From Acaryochloris sp. IP29b_bin.148 (GTDB lineage Bacteria; Cyanobacteriota; Cyanobacteriia; Thermosynechococcales; Thermosynechococcaceae): 64,000 nt of DNA. A program made the position numbers and the translations under genes. The stretch is from contig NZ_JANQOY010000208.1 of NCBI RefSeq assembly GCF_028285565.1, positions 1 to 64,000 on the forward strand. Reading direction: 5' to 3'. Every line of letters begins with the position of its first letter. Position 1 is the first letter of the stretch. Below are positions 8,590 to 17,110 of this stretch, in pieces. The notes beneath the pieces were generated by a model. The model saw nothing but the letters and a program-made list of their open reading frames with translations, had not been told where the DNA came from and searched no databases.

Positions 8590-9132
8590 TTACTTGTCTC
8601 TTTTTAAGATAAAAAAGAATGGGTTAGGTACACCTTTCTGATCCATTAACCCCAGAACTGTATCCTCATCAATTTTCCTAAAAATGTCATTAATGGGCAA
8701 GTTATCGTAGATCATAGTTGCACTCACTTTATGCCGATATTCCATCATTCGAATTCTGGCATGGCTAACCTCTGTCTTGGATAATACAGTCACTAATTTA
8801 AACATCGGTTGAAGATGCTTGCTCTTGAGAATTGGGAAGCGAAGTGCGAATTTTGTTGCGGTTGGGTTAGGAGCAACTTTAAATATATTGTTATTGCCAT
8901 TAGTGAAGAGTAATGGATGAACCTGGTCAGCTGATACAAATTCTTTTCCATACCAATTTGTGGCTTCTAAAAAGCCATTGAGTGGATGATGGGTCTGGAC
9001 CTCAGCCCCTCGCCACCTAGAGATCATAAACTCCAAATCTACAGGCTCCAACTCATCAAAAGTATTCAAGACCTCATCAGTACTTAATACTTCTTTTATT
9101 AGTTTTGTATAGACTTTTTCAGTAGAGATCAT
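8590..9132 (-). CDS. GXWXG/DUF4334 domain protein
   Basis: A 180-residue protein with the two-part architecture of the GXWXG plus DUF4334 family. The N-terminal part has SRWRGAEVQTHHPLNGFLEATNWYGKEF, where the family's first motif glycine is replaced by Ser. The C-terminal part has RMMEYRHKVSATMIYDNLPINDIFRKIDEDTVLGLMD and ends FFFILKR, close to the DUF4334 consensus. The function is unknown; members are lipocalin- or cystatin-like in appearance and may bind small hydrophobic molecules (inference). It is transcribed against its neighbours and AT-rich. Confidence 0.85.
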   Translation of the reverse strand: MISTEKVYTKLIKEVLSTDEVLNTFDELEPVDLEFMISRWRGAEVQTHHPLNGFLEATNWYGKEFVSADQVHPLLFTNGNNNIFKVAPNPTATKFALRFPILKSKHLQPMFKLVTVLSKTEVSHARIRMMEYRHKVSATMIYDNLPINDIFRKIDEDTVLGLMDQKGVPNPFFFILKRDK

Positions 9133-9594
9133 ATATTTAGCCTTTTATTATGACTTGTTTTATTTAAGAGATATAGAAACCCAATAAAAATAGGTTCACC
9201 TAAACACAAAAAAGCAAGTATAGCTAGACTTTTTTGGTGTTGAAGTCTAGGCTTCTAGAGATTAATATCTATTGTGACATAGAAACTTCATTATACTAAA
9301 GCACTCGCAACATTTGTGTACTCATTCCGTAGCAACAACGTGCTATTTCAGCACGAACTTGCAAGAAAATTAAATAGTGGAATGTCAAGATTATCTGTAG
9401 CTCTTGTGAGTCTAACTACTTTTTGAGAGAAAAATAGATTTTTAAGACTCTATACATTCAAAACAGAACCTGCAACAAATATTTCTGACTGAGAGCCTTC
9501 CCCAATTTCATGTTGGGAATGAGCCCTATCGATGGTTCCATATCCCGGATATAGCTTGTGCTAGCCATGACGTTAATGTTTTGAGGTTCGCTCT
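9133..9594. other. divergent intergenic region, 462 bp
   Basis: AT-rich and between divergent genes, so it should hold two promoters. An 8-bp perfect inverted repeat (CTAGACTT at 9224-9231, AAGTCTAG at 9243-9250) lies about 100 bp upstream of the DUF4334 gene start. A small GTGCT/AGCAC hairpin lies around 9339-9353. No ORF or RNA gene is recognisable. Confidence 0.5.
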
Positions 9595-10335
9595 ATGGCA
9601 AAACATGCTGTTATTACCCTTTGTGTTGGTAACCTCAGCTACTGGACTGTAACTATTCCAATTATTCGGAACTATTCGTCAAAAATTGGAGCTGATTTTT
9701 ACAACATCACCCATAGCAAAGTTACCAAAGAGAATCTACATCACCCCAAGCTAGAGAAATTTCAAATCTATGAATTTCTCAACCACTACGATCGCATCCT
9801 ATACCTCGACAGCGATATGGTTATCCATCCCGACTGTCCCAATTTATTTAACTTGGTTGATGCCAATCAGTTAGGCGTTGTTTGTGAGTCTTCTCCTTAT
9901 TTCAATCGAGATCAGGTGTTTGAAGAGGCTTGCCGCTATGGTGGCGTTTCCTATCCTGGGCATTCGAATGATTGGTTTAACTCAGGCATGATGGTGATTT
10001 CTCAAACCCATCAACCCTTATTTACTTGGCCAGACAAGATCAAATCTTTTCCTGCCAGAAATCTAGATGGTTCGATTGCGCCGCCCCGCTTTAGATGGTG
10101 GGATATGCCTTACTTAAATAGTGAACGGCTGCGCCTCAAGTTTGACATTCATAATCTGGGGTATCGCTATAACTACCTCCAGCCTTTAACGTCATTGAAA
10201 AATATCTCCTTGCGCCCCCAAGAGTCTTTTATCTTTCACGGTTGTGGAGAAGATAAAAGTGGGCTTTACCAGATGATCGAAACTTGGTACAGCTATCCGG
10301 TTAGTCAGTTATTCTCCGTGCGTAAAGATCCTTAG
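9595..10335 (+). CDS. glycosyltransferase, GT8-like (GT-A fold)
   Basis: A 246-residue GT-A-type enzyme resembling family 8 (glycogenin/galactosyltransferase-like). It has an N-terminal nucleotide-binding strand (AVITLCVGN), the DxD motif D72-S73-D74 in ILYLDSDMVIHPDC that binds Mn2+ and nucleotide sugar, the NDWFNSGMMVI segment typical of the acceptor side, and a late histidine in FIFHGCGEDKSG, where GT8 enzymes place a third metal ligand. No signal peptide or membrane helix, so cytoplasmic. A tandem palindrome follows 8 bp after the stop. Acceptor unknown. Confidence 0.85.
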   Translation: MAKHAVITLCVGNLSYWTVTIPIIRNYSSKIGADFYNITHSKVTKENLHHPKLEKFQIYEFLNHYDRILYLDSDMVIHPDCPNLFNLVDANQLGVVCESSPYFNRDQVFEEACRYGGVSYPGHSNDWFNSGMMVISQTHQPLFTWPDKIKSFPARNLDGSIAPPRFRWWDMPYLNSERLRLKFDIHNLGYRYNYLQPLTSLKNISLRPQESFIFHGCGEDKSGLYQMIETWYSYPVSQLFSVRKDP

Positions 10336-10576
10336 ACGGGCCGATAGATCTATATAGATCTATACAGAGGAAATAAAGGCCTACGCAAAGGATCTGGCTA
10401 TGTGGGTCACTGGTCTTCCCAAGCTTTTCTGCCAATATTTGCCATAGACATAAGCCGATAAGCACTTGAGACAAATGATGATTGGACTAGCTGTTATCAC
10501 GGCGAAATCTACCTATTTTTAACAAGCTCAGGCTCTCCTACAACAATTTTGAACAGCAGGGCATGAGGAGGCACCA
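10336..10576. other. intergenic, 241 bp before the P450 gene
   Basis: Besides the tandem palindrome, the segment has no ORF. It must contain the P450 promoter unless transcription reads through from the glycosyltransferase gene. Confidence 0.4.
10344..10363. repeat. tandem palindromic decamer
   Basis: The palindrome ATAGATCTAT occurs twice in direct succession, so the whole 20 bp is itself a palindrome. A related 14-bp palindrome sharing TATAGATCTATA sits at 8418-8431, across the stop codon of the other glycosyltransferase gene. No T-tract follows, so this is not a standard terminator. Confidence 0.75.
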
Positions 10577-11923
10577 TTGGTATCTATACCTAAATCTAGA
10601 CAGCCGAGGCTTTTACAAACCGTGCAGTGGGTTCTCGATCCCGTGGGCTACATGCATGCGCACCACAGGCGTTATGGGGATATTTTTCAAACGGGCTTAA
10701 GTTGGGGTAGCTCCAATGCCTTCGTTATGGTCAGCGACCCCAAAGCAGTGCAATACCTCCTCACTCACGATACTGGATCAGAATTCTCGGCACCGGGTGA
10801 AGTCAATGAGCGATTGGCTCCCTTTTTTGGTCGACAAAATCTGATGCTGCTCAGCGGAGCTGACCACCAACGTCGCCGACCGTTGATCATGCCTGCTTTT
10901 CATGGTGATCGCCTCCATGTCTATGGGCAGCTGATTCATAAGATTTGTAGCACTGCGATCGCACAGTGGCCTCTACACCAACCCCTGAATGTTCGCAGTC
11001 TGATGGCAGACATTACCCAGGAGATTATCCTCCAAGTCGTCTTTGGTCCACATCAAGGCGAACGCTATGCCCAACTAGCGCAGCTAATTCGCATTATCCT
11101 TGAGAGAACCAGCGCCCCTTCCGCCGCTGCCATCATTCTCTTCCCTTGGCTCCAGAATGATTTTGGTCCGTGGAGTCCCGGACATCGTCTGCTCCAAGTG
11201 ATCGCAAAAATAGATAAACTGGTCTTTGCCGAAATCCAGGAACGACGCGCCAACCCTGATCCAGAGCGTACCGATATTCTCTCCCTGCTGATGATGGCTC
11301 AGGATGAGGACGGCAAGGGCCTGAGTGACCAAGCACTACGCGATGAACTGCTAACTTTACTGGTTGCCGGACATGATACAACGGCGACCACGTTAACTTG
11401 GGCCATGTACTGGATCTATTCGTTGCCTCATGTGCAACAACACCTTCTCAAAGCCCTAGAAACAATTTCCGACGCCACGAATCCTGCGGAATATCTCAAG
11501 CTTCCCTATCTCACTGCGGTCTGTAATGAGACACTACGGATCTATCCGGCCACCATCTCCACATTTCTTCGCCGAGTTGAAGTTCCCCTTGAACTGTGTG
11601 GTTATTTGCTTGAACCAGGCTTGTGGGTCACAGGCTGTATCTATTTGATCCACCAACGCAAGGACCTCTATCCCCAGCCTGACCAGTTTAAGCCTGAGCG
11701 ATTTTTAGAAAAACCGTTTTCTCCCTACGAGTTTATGCCCTTTGGCGGAGGGGTACGTCGTTGCGTAGGAGCCGCATTAGCTCAATATGAACTGAAAATT
11801 ATCTTAGGGACCATTCTGACTCAAGTGCGTTTAGTGCTGCTGAATAAACATCCCGTCTACCCAGGACGACGAGCTGTTAACTTAGGCCCACAAAAAACGA
11901 TTCGGGTTCAAAGAATAGCCTAA
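10577..11923 (+). CDS. cytochrome P450 (CYP110-like)
   Basis: A soluble bacterial P450 of 448 residues. Visible: the I-helix oxygen-binding segment AGHDTTATTLTWA, the K-helix ETLR, the PERF segment, and the heme loop FMPFGGGVRRCVG with the axial thiolate at Cys396. The N-terminus (DPVGYMHAHHRRYGDIF) and the ERTSAPSAAAII region resemble the cyanobacterial CYP110 group, which often oxidises fatty acids or terpenes; that subfamily call is from memory. The TTG start is supported by a strong AGGAGG five to six bases upstream. It needs ferredoxin or flavodoxin reductase partners encoded elsewhere. Confidence 0.93.
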   Translation: MVSIPKSRQPRLLQTVQWVLDPVGYMHAHHRRYGDIFQTGLSWGSSNAFVMVSDPKAVQYLLTHDTGSEFSAPGEVNERLAPFFGRQNLMLLSGADHQRRRPLIMPAFHGDRLHVYGQLIHKICSTAIAQWPLHQPLNVRSLMADITQEIILQVVFGPHQGERYAQLAQLIRIILERTSAPSAAAIILFPWLQNDFGPWSPGHRLLQVIAKIDKLVFAEIQERRANPDPERTDILSLLMMAQDEDGKGLSDQALRDELLTLLVAGHDTTATTLTWAMYWIYSLPHVQQHLLKALETISDATNPAEYLKLPYLTAVCNETLRIYPATISTFLRRVEVPLELCGYLLEPGLWVTGCIYLIHQRKDLYPQPDQFKPERFLEKPFSPYEFMPFGGGVRRCVGAALAQYELKIILGTILTQVRLVLLNKHPVYPGRRAVNLGPQKTIRVQRIA

Positions 11924-11995
11924 ACATTGAGTTAACGGAGGCTAGCTTGTTTTGCTGATAGCATAATAATCTAACCATCTAGATAAGCTTGATAT

Positions 11996-13552
11996 ATGAG
12001 TGATGAATTCAACAAAGAATCCTCGAAAAAACCTCATCCAAAGTCAACTTATTCTCACAAGCAAAGAATAGCATTGATCGCAGCAGTATCGAGCTTGCTA
12101 TTTATACTGTTGATGACGCTATATCCATTTAAATTTACCGATCCGAATACATTCTCTCTTGTTGCTATTCATACCTATTTCAATAATCCATCTAATATTT
12201 ATGACGTCACTTTAAATATCATTTTATTTATGCCCTTGGGCCTCAGTACCACCTATCTCTTCTCTACGAAAAAATTACAGTGGAAACCCTTAATAATAAT
12301 CTTATTGGCGAGTTTAAGCTTATCGCTGCTTGTTGAGCTTATCCAGATATTCTTGCCCTCACGGGCTAGTACGTGGAGCGACATTGTTGCCAATAGCTTA
12401 GGCGGGTTATTGGGAGCCCTTTGCTTTTATCTGCCCCAGTTTAAGCAATTTATTTCTCTTAGGAGGCTGATGGCTTGTCTTGTTTTATACATGACCTTAA
12501 CATTCTTATTCTCTATCCCTCTACCAAGGGGGTCCCATTTAAAAAGTTGGGACCCTAACTTCTCACTCATATTAGGTAATGAGCAAACACAAGATCGGCC
12601 TTGGCAGGGCACTATTTCTGACCTATATATTGCAAACCAAGTCCTGGCAAAAAGTGAACTCATCCAAGCATTTGCATCGCCGGATGACCTCAGACTGCTG
12701 CGTCAAAAGGCTGTGGCCTTCTATTCGTTATCTGGTCAAGACAGCTATCCAGATCAGATCGGGGAATCGCCCCGCCTAGTTTGGCAAGGAGACCGACCAG
12801 AATGTCAGGGAAATTGCCAGCCAATACTGAACTCTCAGCACTGGCTGGCAACGGAACGCTCGGCTAACTGGATAACAGAAAAGATTCGTGAAACGTCTCA
12901 GTTCACATTAATCACAACAGTCTCTACTTCGAAGGTTAATCAGACTGGCCCCGCTCGCATTATTTCACTCTCAGGCAGTCCTTACCACAGAAATTTTACC
13001 TTAGGTCAAGAAGGGCCAAATTTAGCTTTTCGCATTCGTACACCTATCACCGGTGAGAATGGACTGCGACCTGAGCTGATTGTCCCTGATATTTTCTCAG
13101 ATACAACCCCTCACCTGATCGCTATTACCTATGCCAATTCACTCCTACAGGTTTTTATTGATAGCGTAGAGCATTCCTTTTACTTGGAGCTTATCCCTGG
13201 GAAATCTGCTCTGCTGAACATCTTCCCTGGTGAAATTGATGACAACTTATTGATTTATGCCCTTGTTTACTACAGTCTTATTTTTGTGCCGTTAGGCTTA
13301 ATCCTGTCTCTGATGACGATGTTCTATCAGGGAAATGTAGGGTTTGTGATTCTATGGAGTTTTATGGGAGGCTTGGCACCCGTTTTGCTGCTGGAAGTCA
13401 TCTTAGCCACTGGTACTGGCAGGGCAATCAGTCTTAGTAATATCCTTCTAGGTGCTGCCATTATGACGTTTACTCTGTTGCTAGTCAGTGGCGGTATCCG
13501 ATTTTGGTCTTGGCTAACCCTGAGCAGAGGCATCAGAAAAGCGCATCCGTAA
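11996..13552 (+). CDS. VanZ-like membrane protein with an internal LamG-like domain
   Basis: The N-terminal ~155 residues form a VanZ-like membrane domain: helix 1 at about 26-46, LNIILFMPLGLSTTY, then SLSLLVELIQIFLPSRASTWSDIVANSLGGLLGA, the typical VanZ core. Residues ~185-410 form a soluble, concanavalin-like (LamG) beta domain, recognisable by SDLYIAN, LVWQGDRPE, FTLITTVSTS, ARIISLSGSP, NFTLGQEGPNLAFRIRTP and LIAITYANSLLQVFIDSVE. The C-terminus returns to about three membrane helices. The LamG part therefore probably faces the periplasm and may bind envelope sugars. VanZ domains are linked to glycopeptide or antibiotic resistance and envelope stress, but the biochemical role is unknown. 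Confidence 0.8.
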   Translation: MSDEFNKESSKKPHPKSTYSHKQRIALIAAVSSLLFILLMTLYPFKFTDPNTFSLVAIHTYFNNPSNIYDVTLNIILFMPLGLSTTYLFSTKKLQWKPLIIILLASLSLSLLVELIQIFLPSRASTWSDIVANSLGGLLGALCFYLPQFKQFISLRRLMACLVLYMTLTFLFSIPLPRGSHLKSWDPNFSLILGNEQTQDRPWQGTISDLYIANQVLAKSELIQAFASPDDLRLLRQKAVAFYSLSGQDSYPDQIGESPRLVWQGDRPECQGNCQPILNSQHWLATERSANWITEKIRETSQFTLITTVSTSKVNQTGPARIISLSGSPYHRNFTLGQEGPNLAFRIRTPITGENGLRPELIVPDIFSDTTPHLIAITYANSLLQVFIDSVEHSFYLELIPGKSALLNIFPGEIDDNLLIYALVYYSLIFVPLGLILSLMTMFYQGNVGFVILWSFMGGLAPVLLLEVILATGTGRAISLSNILLGAAIMTFTLLLVSGGIRFWSWLTLSRGIRKAHP

Positions 13553-13629
13553 CGCCCAGGCGACGTCTCCATCAAACGATTGAGAGAGTTAAATGGTATG
13601 TTTGACTCTGGTTTTGGGTTGGTTTATTG

Positions 13630-14370
13630 ATGTCAGGCAAATCATCATTTACCCCGGATTACACCCCCCAGTTAAAACAGTTGATGCAACAAGTAGGCAT
13701 CCCTAGCTTTGCGTCACTGTCGCGGGCCACTCACCTATCACGGACCCAGATTAATGGGGTGAGACAAGGACGTATTCAAAATCTCCGGGTCGGTCAAGTA
13801 TTGCAGCTCAGCCAAACCCTACAAGTGCCTAATGACGTCCTCATAGAAACGTTTTCACCCTCTACAGAAATACCAGCGCTGGAAGAGCAGTCTTGTTCTA
13901 CTCCATCATTCTCAGTAAATTTACGGAAAAAGTCTGAACCGTCCTCGGCCGCTCCCCACCTTTTCCAACTCCAACAAGAGCTAGAAACCCTTAAAAACGA
14001 GTATCGACGGTTACAAACTCAACTCCAAAACCAGAAGGCGCAACTGCGGCAGGAGGCTCAACAATCAACCTTGCAAATGCTAGAACCTTTATTGCTGCAA
14101 TGGCCGACGGCTGCCTATGTTGCCCGTAAAAAACCGGATGCGCCCGCGGTTAAACTGTTACCGTTGCTACGGCCACTAGAGCAATTATTGACCGCTTGGG
14201 GCATTGTTCCCATTGGTGAAGTCGGCATTGAGACGACCTACGATCCACAGTGGCACCAGCTTATGCCTGATGGCAAGCAACCTCAATTGGGAGAACAAGT
14301 CAGAGTCCGCTATGTGGGCTACCGTCAGGGCGAGCAGCTTTTATACCGGGCAAAAGTCTCACCCCTATAG
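13630..14370 (+). CDS. GrpE-like protein with N-terminal helix-turn-helix
   Basis: Three parts are visible. Residues ~8-75 are a helix-turn-helix of XRE type (LKQLMQQVGIPSFASLSRATHLSRTQINGVRQGRI). Residues ~112-150 are a coiled coil (LQQELETLKNEYRRLQTQLQNQ). Residues ~195-246 resemble the GrpE C-terminal beta domain (GEVGIETTYDPQWHQL, GEQVRVRYVGYRQGEQLLYRAKVSP). The ATG at 13630 follows a TTG at 13627; ATG is preferred. A canonical GrpE has no DNA-binding domain, so this could couple chaperone state to transcription or simply keep the fold for protein contacts. Related proteins are often annotated as GrpE in cyanobacteria. Confidence 0.75.
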   Translation: MSGKSSFTPDYTPQLKQLMQQVGIPSFASLSRATHLSRTQINGVRQGRIQNLRVGQVLQLSQTLQVPNDVLIETFSPSTEIPALEEQSCSTPSFSVNLRKKSEPSSAAPHLFQLQQELETLKNEYRRLQTQLQNQKAQLRQEAQQSTLQMLEPLLLQWPTAAYVARKKPDAPAVKLLPLLRPLEQLLTAWGIVPIGEVGIETTYDPQWHQLMPDGKQPQLGEQVRVRYVGYRQGEQLLYRAKVSPL

Positions 14371-14558
14371 GGATAAAAAGCTTCAAAGCCTCTATTTATA
14401 AGCACTCTAGCTCTCTCCGAAAACTTTCGTTGGGGTACTTCTAAATAATCCGTATTTTTCCGGATTTGTTTGGTATTTGAACTCTGTATTGTTGAGTTAA
14501 TTCGAAAATAAGTCTGCGTTGACTTAACTGAAACTATTCACAAAGGGATCGATATATC

Positions 14559-14726
14559 ATGACTACGACTACATTATCAGCCCCTCACAACCAGACCCTG
14601 ATGCAAGCGATTGCCGAGGTCTATCAGCGCTATCTTAAAGGAGAAATTGGTATCCGCCATTATTCATCTTTGGTGGACGAGTTAATTGAGCAAAACGCTG
14701 CCAACGCGATTGCGAATGCCCACTGA
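14559..14726 (+). CDS. small protein (55 aa) overlapping recJ
   Basis: An ATG at 14559 opens a 55-codon frame: MTTTTLSAPHNQTLMQAIAEVYQRYLKGEIG, then RHYSSLVDELIEQNAANAIANAH and TGA at 14724-14726. The composition is that of a short helical protein. Its last 11 bases overlap the preferred ATG of recJ (14716), an arrangement that favours translational coupling and argues that the frame is translated. No family recognised; possibly a RecJ accessory or only a coupling leader. Confidence 0.6.
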   Translation: MTTTTLSAPHNQTLMQAIAEVYQRYLKGEIGIRHYSSLVDELIEQNAANAIANAH

Positions 14727-17022
14727 TCTCCAATGGCATCTTGTTCAAACCGTCACGCCACCTGAGTGGCTTATTGCTGATATTCAGCAGATAGCACCAG
14801 AGATTTCCGGTCAGTATCTGGCACAACTTCTTTGGCAACGGGGCTTTCATGACCCCCAGGCTATCCCTAGTTTTTTAGATCCCAATCACTACCCACCGAT
14901 GCCTCCTTCTGCCTTTGGAGTGGAAATGGCACAGGCGATTCAACGACTGATTCAGGCGTGCGATCGCAACCAAAAAGTAGCGATTTGGGGTGACTTCGAT
15001 GCCGACGGCATCACCTCTACCGCCGTTCTCTGGGACGGACTCGGACAGTTTTTTCCTCAGAATCACTCCCTCACCTACACCATTCCCAATCGCATTACTG
15101 AATCCCATGGTCTCCATCGACCGGGTATTGAGCGTTTAGCGGCTCAAGGTTATCAGCTGATCGTGACCTGCGATACGGGCAGTACCAATCTTGCCGAAAT
15201 TGAATATGCCAACGATCTGGGCCTAGAGGTGATCATCACAGACCATCACACGCTTCCCCCAGAACGGCCACCGGTGGTCGCTATCATTAACCCCCGCTCA
15301 TTACCATCGGATCATCCCTTAGCCCATCTGTCTGGAGTGGCCGTGGCATATAAGCTAGTGGAAGCTCTCTATTCTGCTTTGCCAAAGGTTCCTGAGCAGC
15401 CCCTAGACCATTTATTAGATCTGGTGGCGATTGGCCTAATTGCCGATCTGGTAGACCTGAAAGGGGACTGCCGTTACTTGGCCCAGCGAGGAATTCAGCA
15501 ATTGCAACGACAGCTGACGCAACGAACCCGACCGGGCGTTGCCAAGCTTTTGGAACTGTGTAAACGCAATGGCGATCGGCCCACTGATATTTCCTTTGGT
15601 CTCGGTCCCCGCATCAATGCCGTCAGCCGGATTCATGGTGAGGCAAGCTTTTGCGTTGAGCTATTAACCAGTAAAGACCCAGCCCGTTGCCAACAGTTGG
15701 CGGAAGAGACTGAACTGGCGAATACTCGCCGCAAATCCTTACAAAAAGATGTCCTGAAACAGGTCACTCGCCAACTCGATCAGCTCGATCTATCCACAAC
15801 GTCCGTGATTGTCTTGAGCAATCCGCAATGGCCCATTGGCGTATTAGGGTTAGTGGCCGGTCAGATTGCCCAAACCTATGGTCGGCCCACGATTCTCTTG
15901 TGTGAGGAAACGGTCGCTGAAGATGGCAGCGTTAGACTGGCCCGTGGATCGGCCCGGTCGGTCAATCAGATTGATCTATATCAGCTGGTTCACAGTCAGG
16001 CCAGTTTACTGACAAGTTTTGGCGGCCATCCCTTTGCCGCAGGATTGAGTTTACCCGTGGCCAATCTTCCGTTGTTAGTCGCAGGGATTAATCAGCAAGC
16101 TCGGCAGCAGCAGACCACCGCTCCTGCAGCCGTGATCCAGGCCGATTTAGTGCTGACGCTAGCCGAAATCGCTGCCGATGGGGGGCGTTCGCTCTTTAAG
16201 GAGCTGAAGTGGTTAGAACCTTGTGGAATGGGAAATCCAGTGCCGAAGATATTGATTCGCAACTGCTGGTTTGAACAGGTGTGGAATGAAAATATTCGCG
16301 ATCGCAAGGGCAACAAAGTTCAATACATCAAAACCACTTTCAAGATCTGTGATGCTTCCTTGACGGCAGGGTTTTCTGGACTGTGGTGGGGCCATTACAA
16401 AGAAGAGATTCCGACTGATGCCTGTGATGCCATTGTGGAGTTAGATTTCAATGCCTACAAAAAGCGATACGAGGTGCGTTTAGCAGCCGTTCGCCCAGCG
16501 GCAGACAACCTCACCCAGGCGGCTTACCCCATTCTGGATTGGCGGCAGGGGCAAACACAGGCTGACCAGGCGCTGGTGGTCCATCAGTGCCCTCATTCTT
16601 GGTCAACGGTCCAAGATTGGATTACACAGGCCCAAATGGTTGGAAAACCTCTAGCCATCGCCTACGAAGAACCGGATGTAGCCGATACAGCAACCGTCTG
16701 GCAGCGATTAGTGGGGTTGGCAAAGTTTTTAGCTCGTACCGAGGAAAGCGTCAGTCTGGCGCTGCTGCAATCGAGGTTAAACATTGGTCCTCAGGCGCTG
16801 CAAGTGGGCTTAGACAGTTTGCAAGTCTTTGGGTTTGTGGTGCAGGGGCAGCCTCAGGCGGTGCAGTTGGGTTTTAACCCAACTGCTGACGTGTTGGCAC
16901 CTGCAGAACGTCAGCAGGCTATTCTGAAATTTCTAGATGCGGTGCGAGAAGAGCAATTTCAGCAGCGATACTTTCAAACCATCTCGGTGGATGTGATCGG
17001 AGCCTATGCTGATCCTACCTGA
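14716..17022 (+). CDS. recJ: single-stranded-DNA-specific exonuclease RecJ
   Basis: A DHH-family 5'-3' single-strand exonuclease acting in recombination and mismatch or base-excision repair. Catalytic motifs: DFDADGITSTAV (motif I, metal-binding Asp residues), the CDTGSTN segment (motif II), ITDHHT (motif III, the DHH), SGVAVAYKL, and LGPRINAVSRIHG; then the DHHA1 segment with FGGHPFAAG. About 190 residues follow as a cyanobacterial C-terminal extension beyond the E. coli length (577). I prefer the ATG at 14716 (768 aa) over an in-frame TTG at 14686 because the first conserved-looking residues are PTDLQWHL and the upstream small ORF ends there. Confidence 0.93.
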   Translation: MPTDLQWHLVQTVTPPEWLIADIQQIAPEISGQYLAQLLWQRGFHDPQAIPSFLDPNHYPPMPPSAFGVEMAQAIQRLIQACDRNQKVAIWGDFDADGITSTAVLWDGLGQFFPQNHSLTYTIPNRITESHGLHRPGIERLAAQGYQLIVTCDTGSTNLAEIEYANDLGLEVIITDHHTLPPERPPVVAIINPRSLPSDHPLAHLSGVAVAYKLVEALYSALPKVPEQPLDHLLDLVAIGLIADLVDLKGDCRYLAQRGIQQLQRQLTQRTRPGVAKLLELCKRNGDRPTDISFGLGPRINAVSRIHGEASFCVELLTSKDPARCQQLAEETELANTRRKSLQKDVLKQVTRQLDQLDLSTTSVIVLSNPQWPIGVLGLVAGQIAQTYGRPTILLCEETVAEDGSVRLARGSARSVNQIDLYQLVHSQASLLTSFGGHPFAAGLSLPVANLPLLVAGINQQARQQQTTAPAAVIQADLVLTLAEIAADGGRSLFKELKWLEPCGMGNPVPKILIRNCWFEQVWNENIRDRKGNKVQYIKTTFKICDASLTAGFSGLWWGHYKEEIPTDACDAIVELDFNAYKKRYEVRLAAVRPAADNLTQAAYPILDWRQGQTQADQALVVHQCPHSWSTVQDWITQAQMVGKPLAIAYEEPDVADTATVWQRLVGLAKFLARTEESVSLALLQSRLNIGPQALQVGLDSLQVFGFVVQGQPQAVQLGFNPTADVLAPAERQQAILKFLDAVREEQFQQRYFQTISVDVIGAYADPT

Positions 17023-17082
17023 AATCCACAAGGCTTCAGGGCGCAATCGATAAGCTTGCCTGATCAATGGTCAGAAGTCTGT

Positions 17083-17110
17083 GTCCACCTGTAAATTTTT
17101 CCGGGTTTTC
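17083..17110 (+). repeat. left terminal inverted repeat of the IS remnant
   Basis: It starts GTCCACCTGTAAATTTTT and runs into CCGGGTTTTC. It pairs with 17971-17998 over 28 bp with a single mismatch, and weaker pairing continues inward for about 9 bp. Confidence 0.9.

Noticed and set aside
10375-10430. Possible riboswitch resemblance (ACGCAAAG core as in c-di-GMP-I aptamers) upstream of the P450 gene
   Set aside because: The matching stem and receptor sequences of that aptamer could not be found around it; a single octamer is not evidence.
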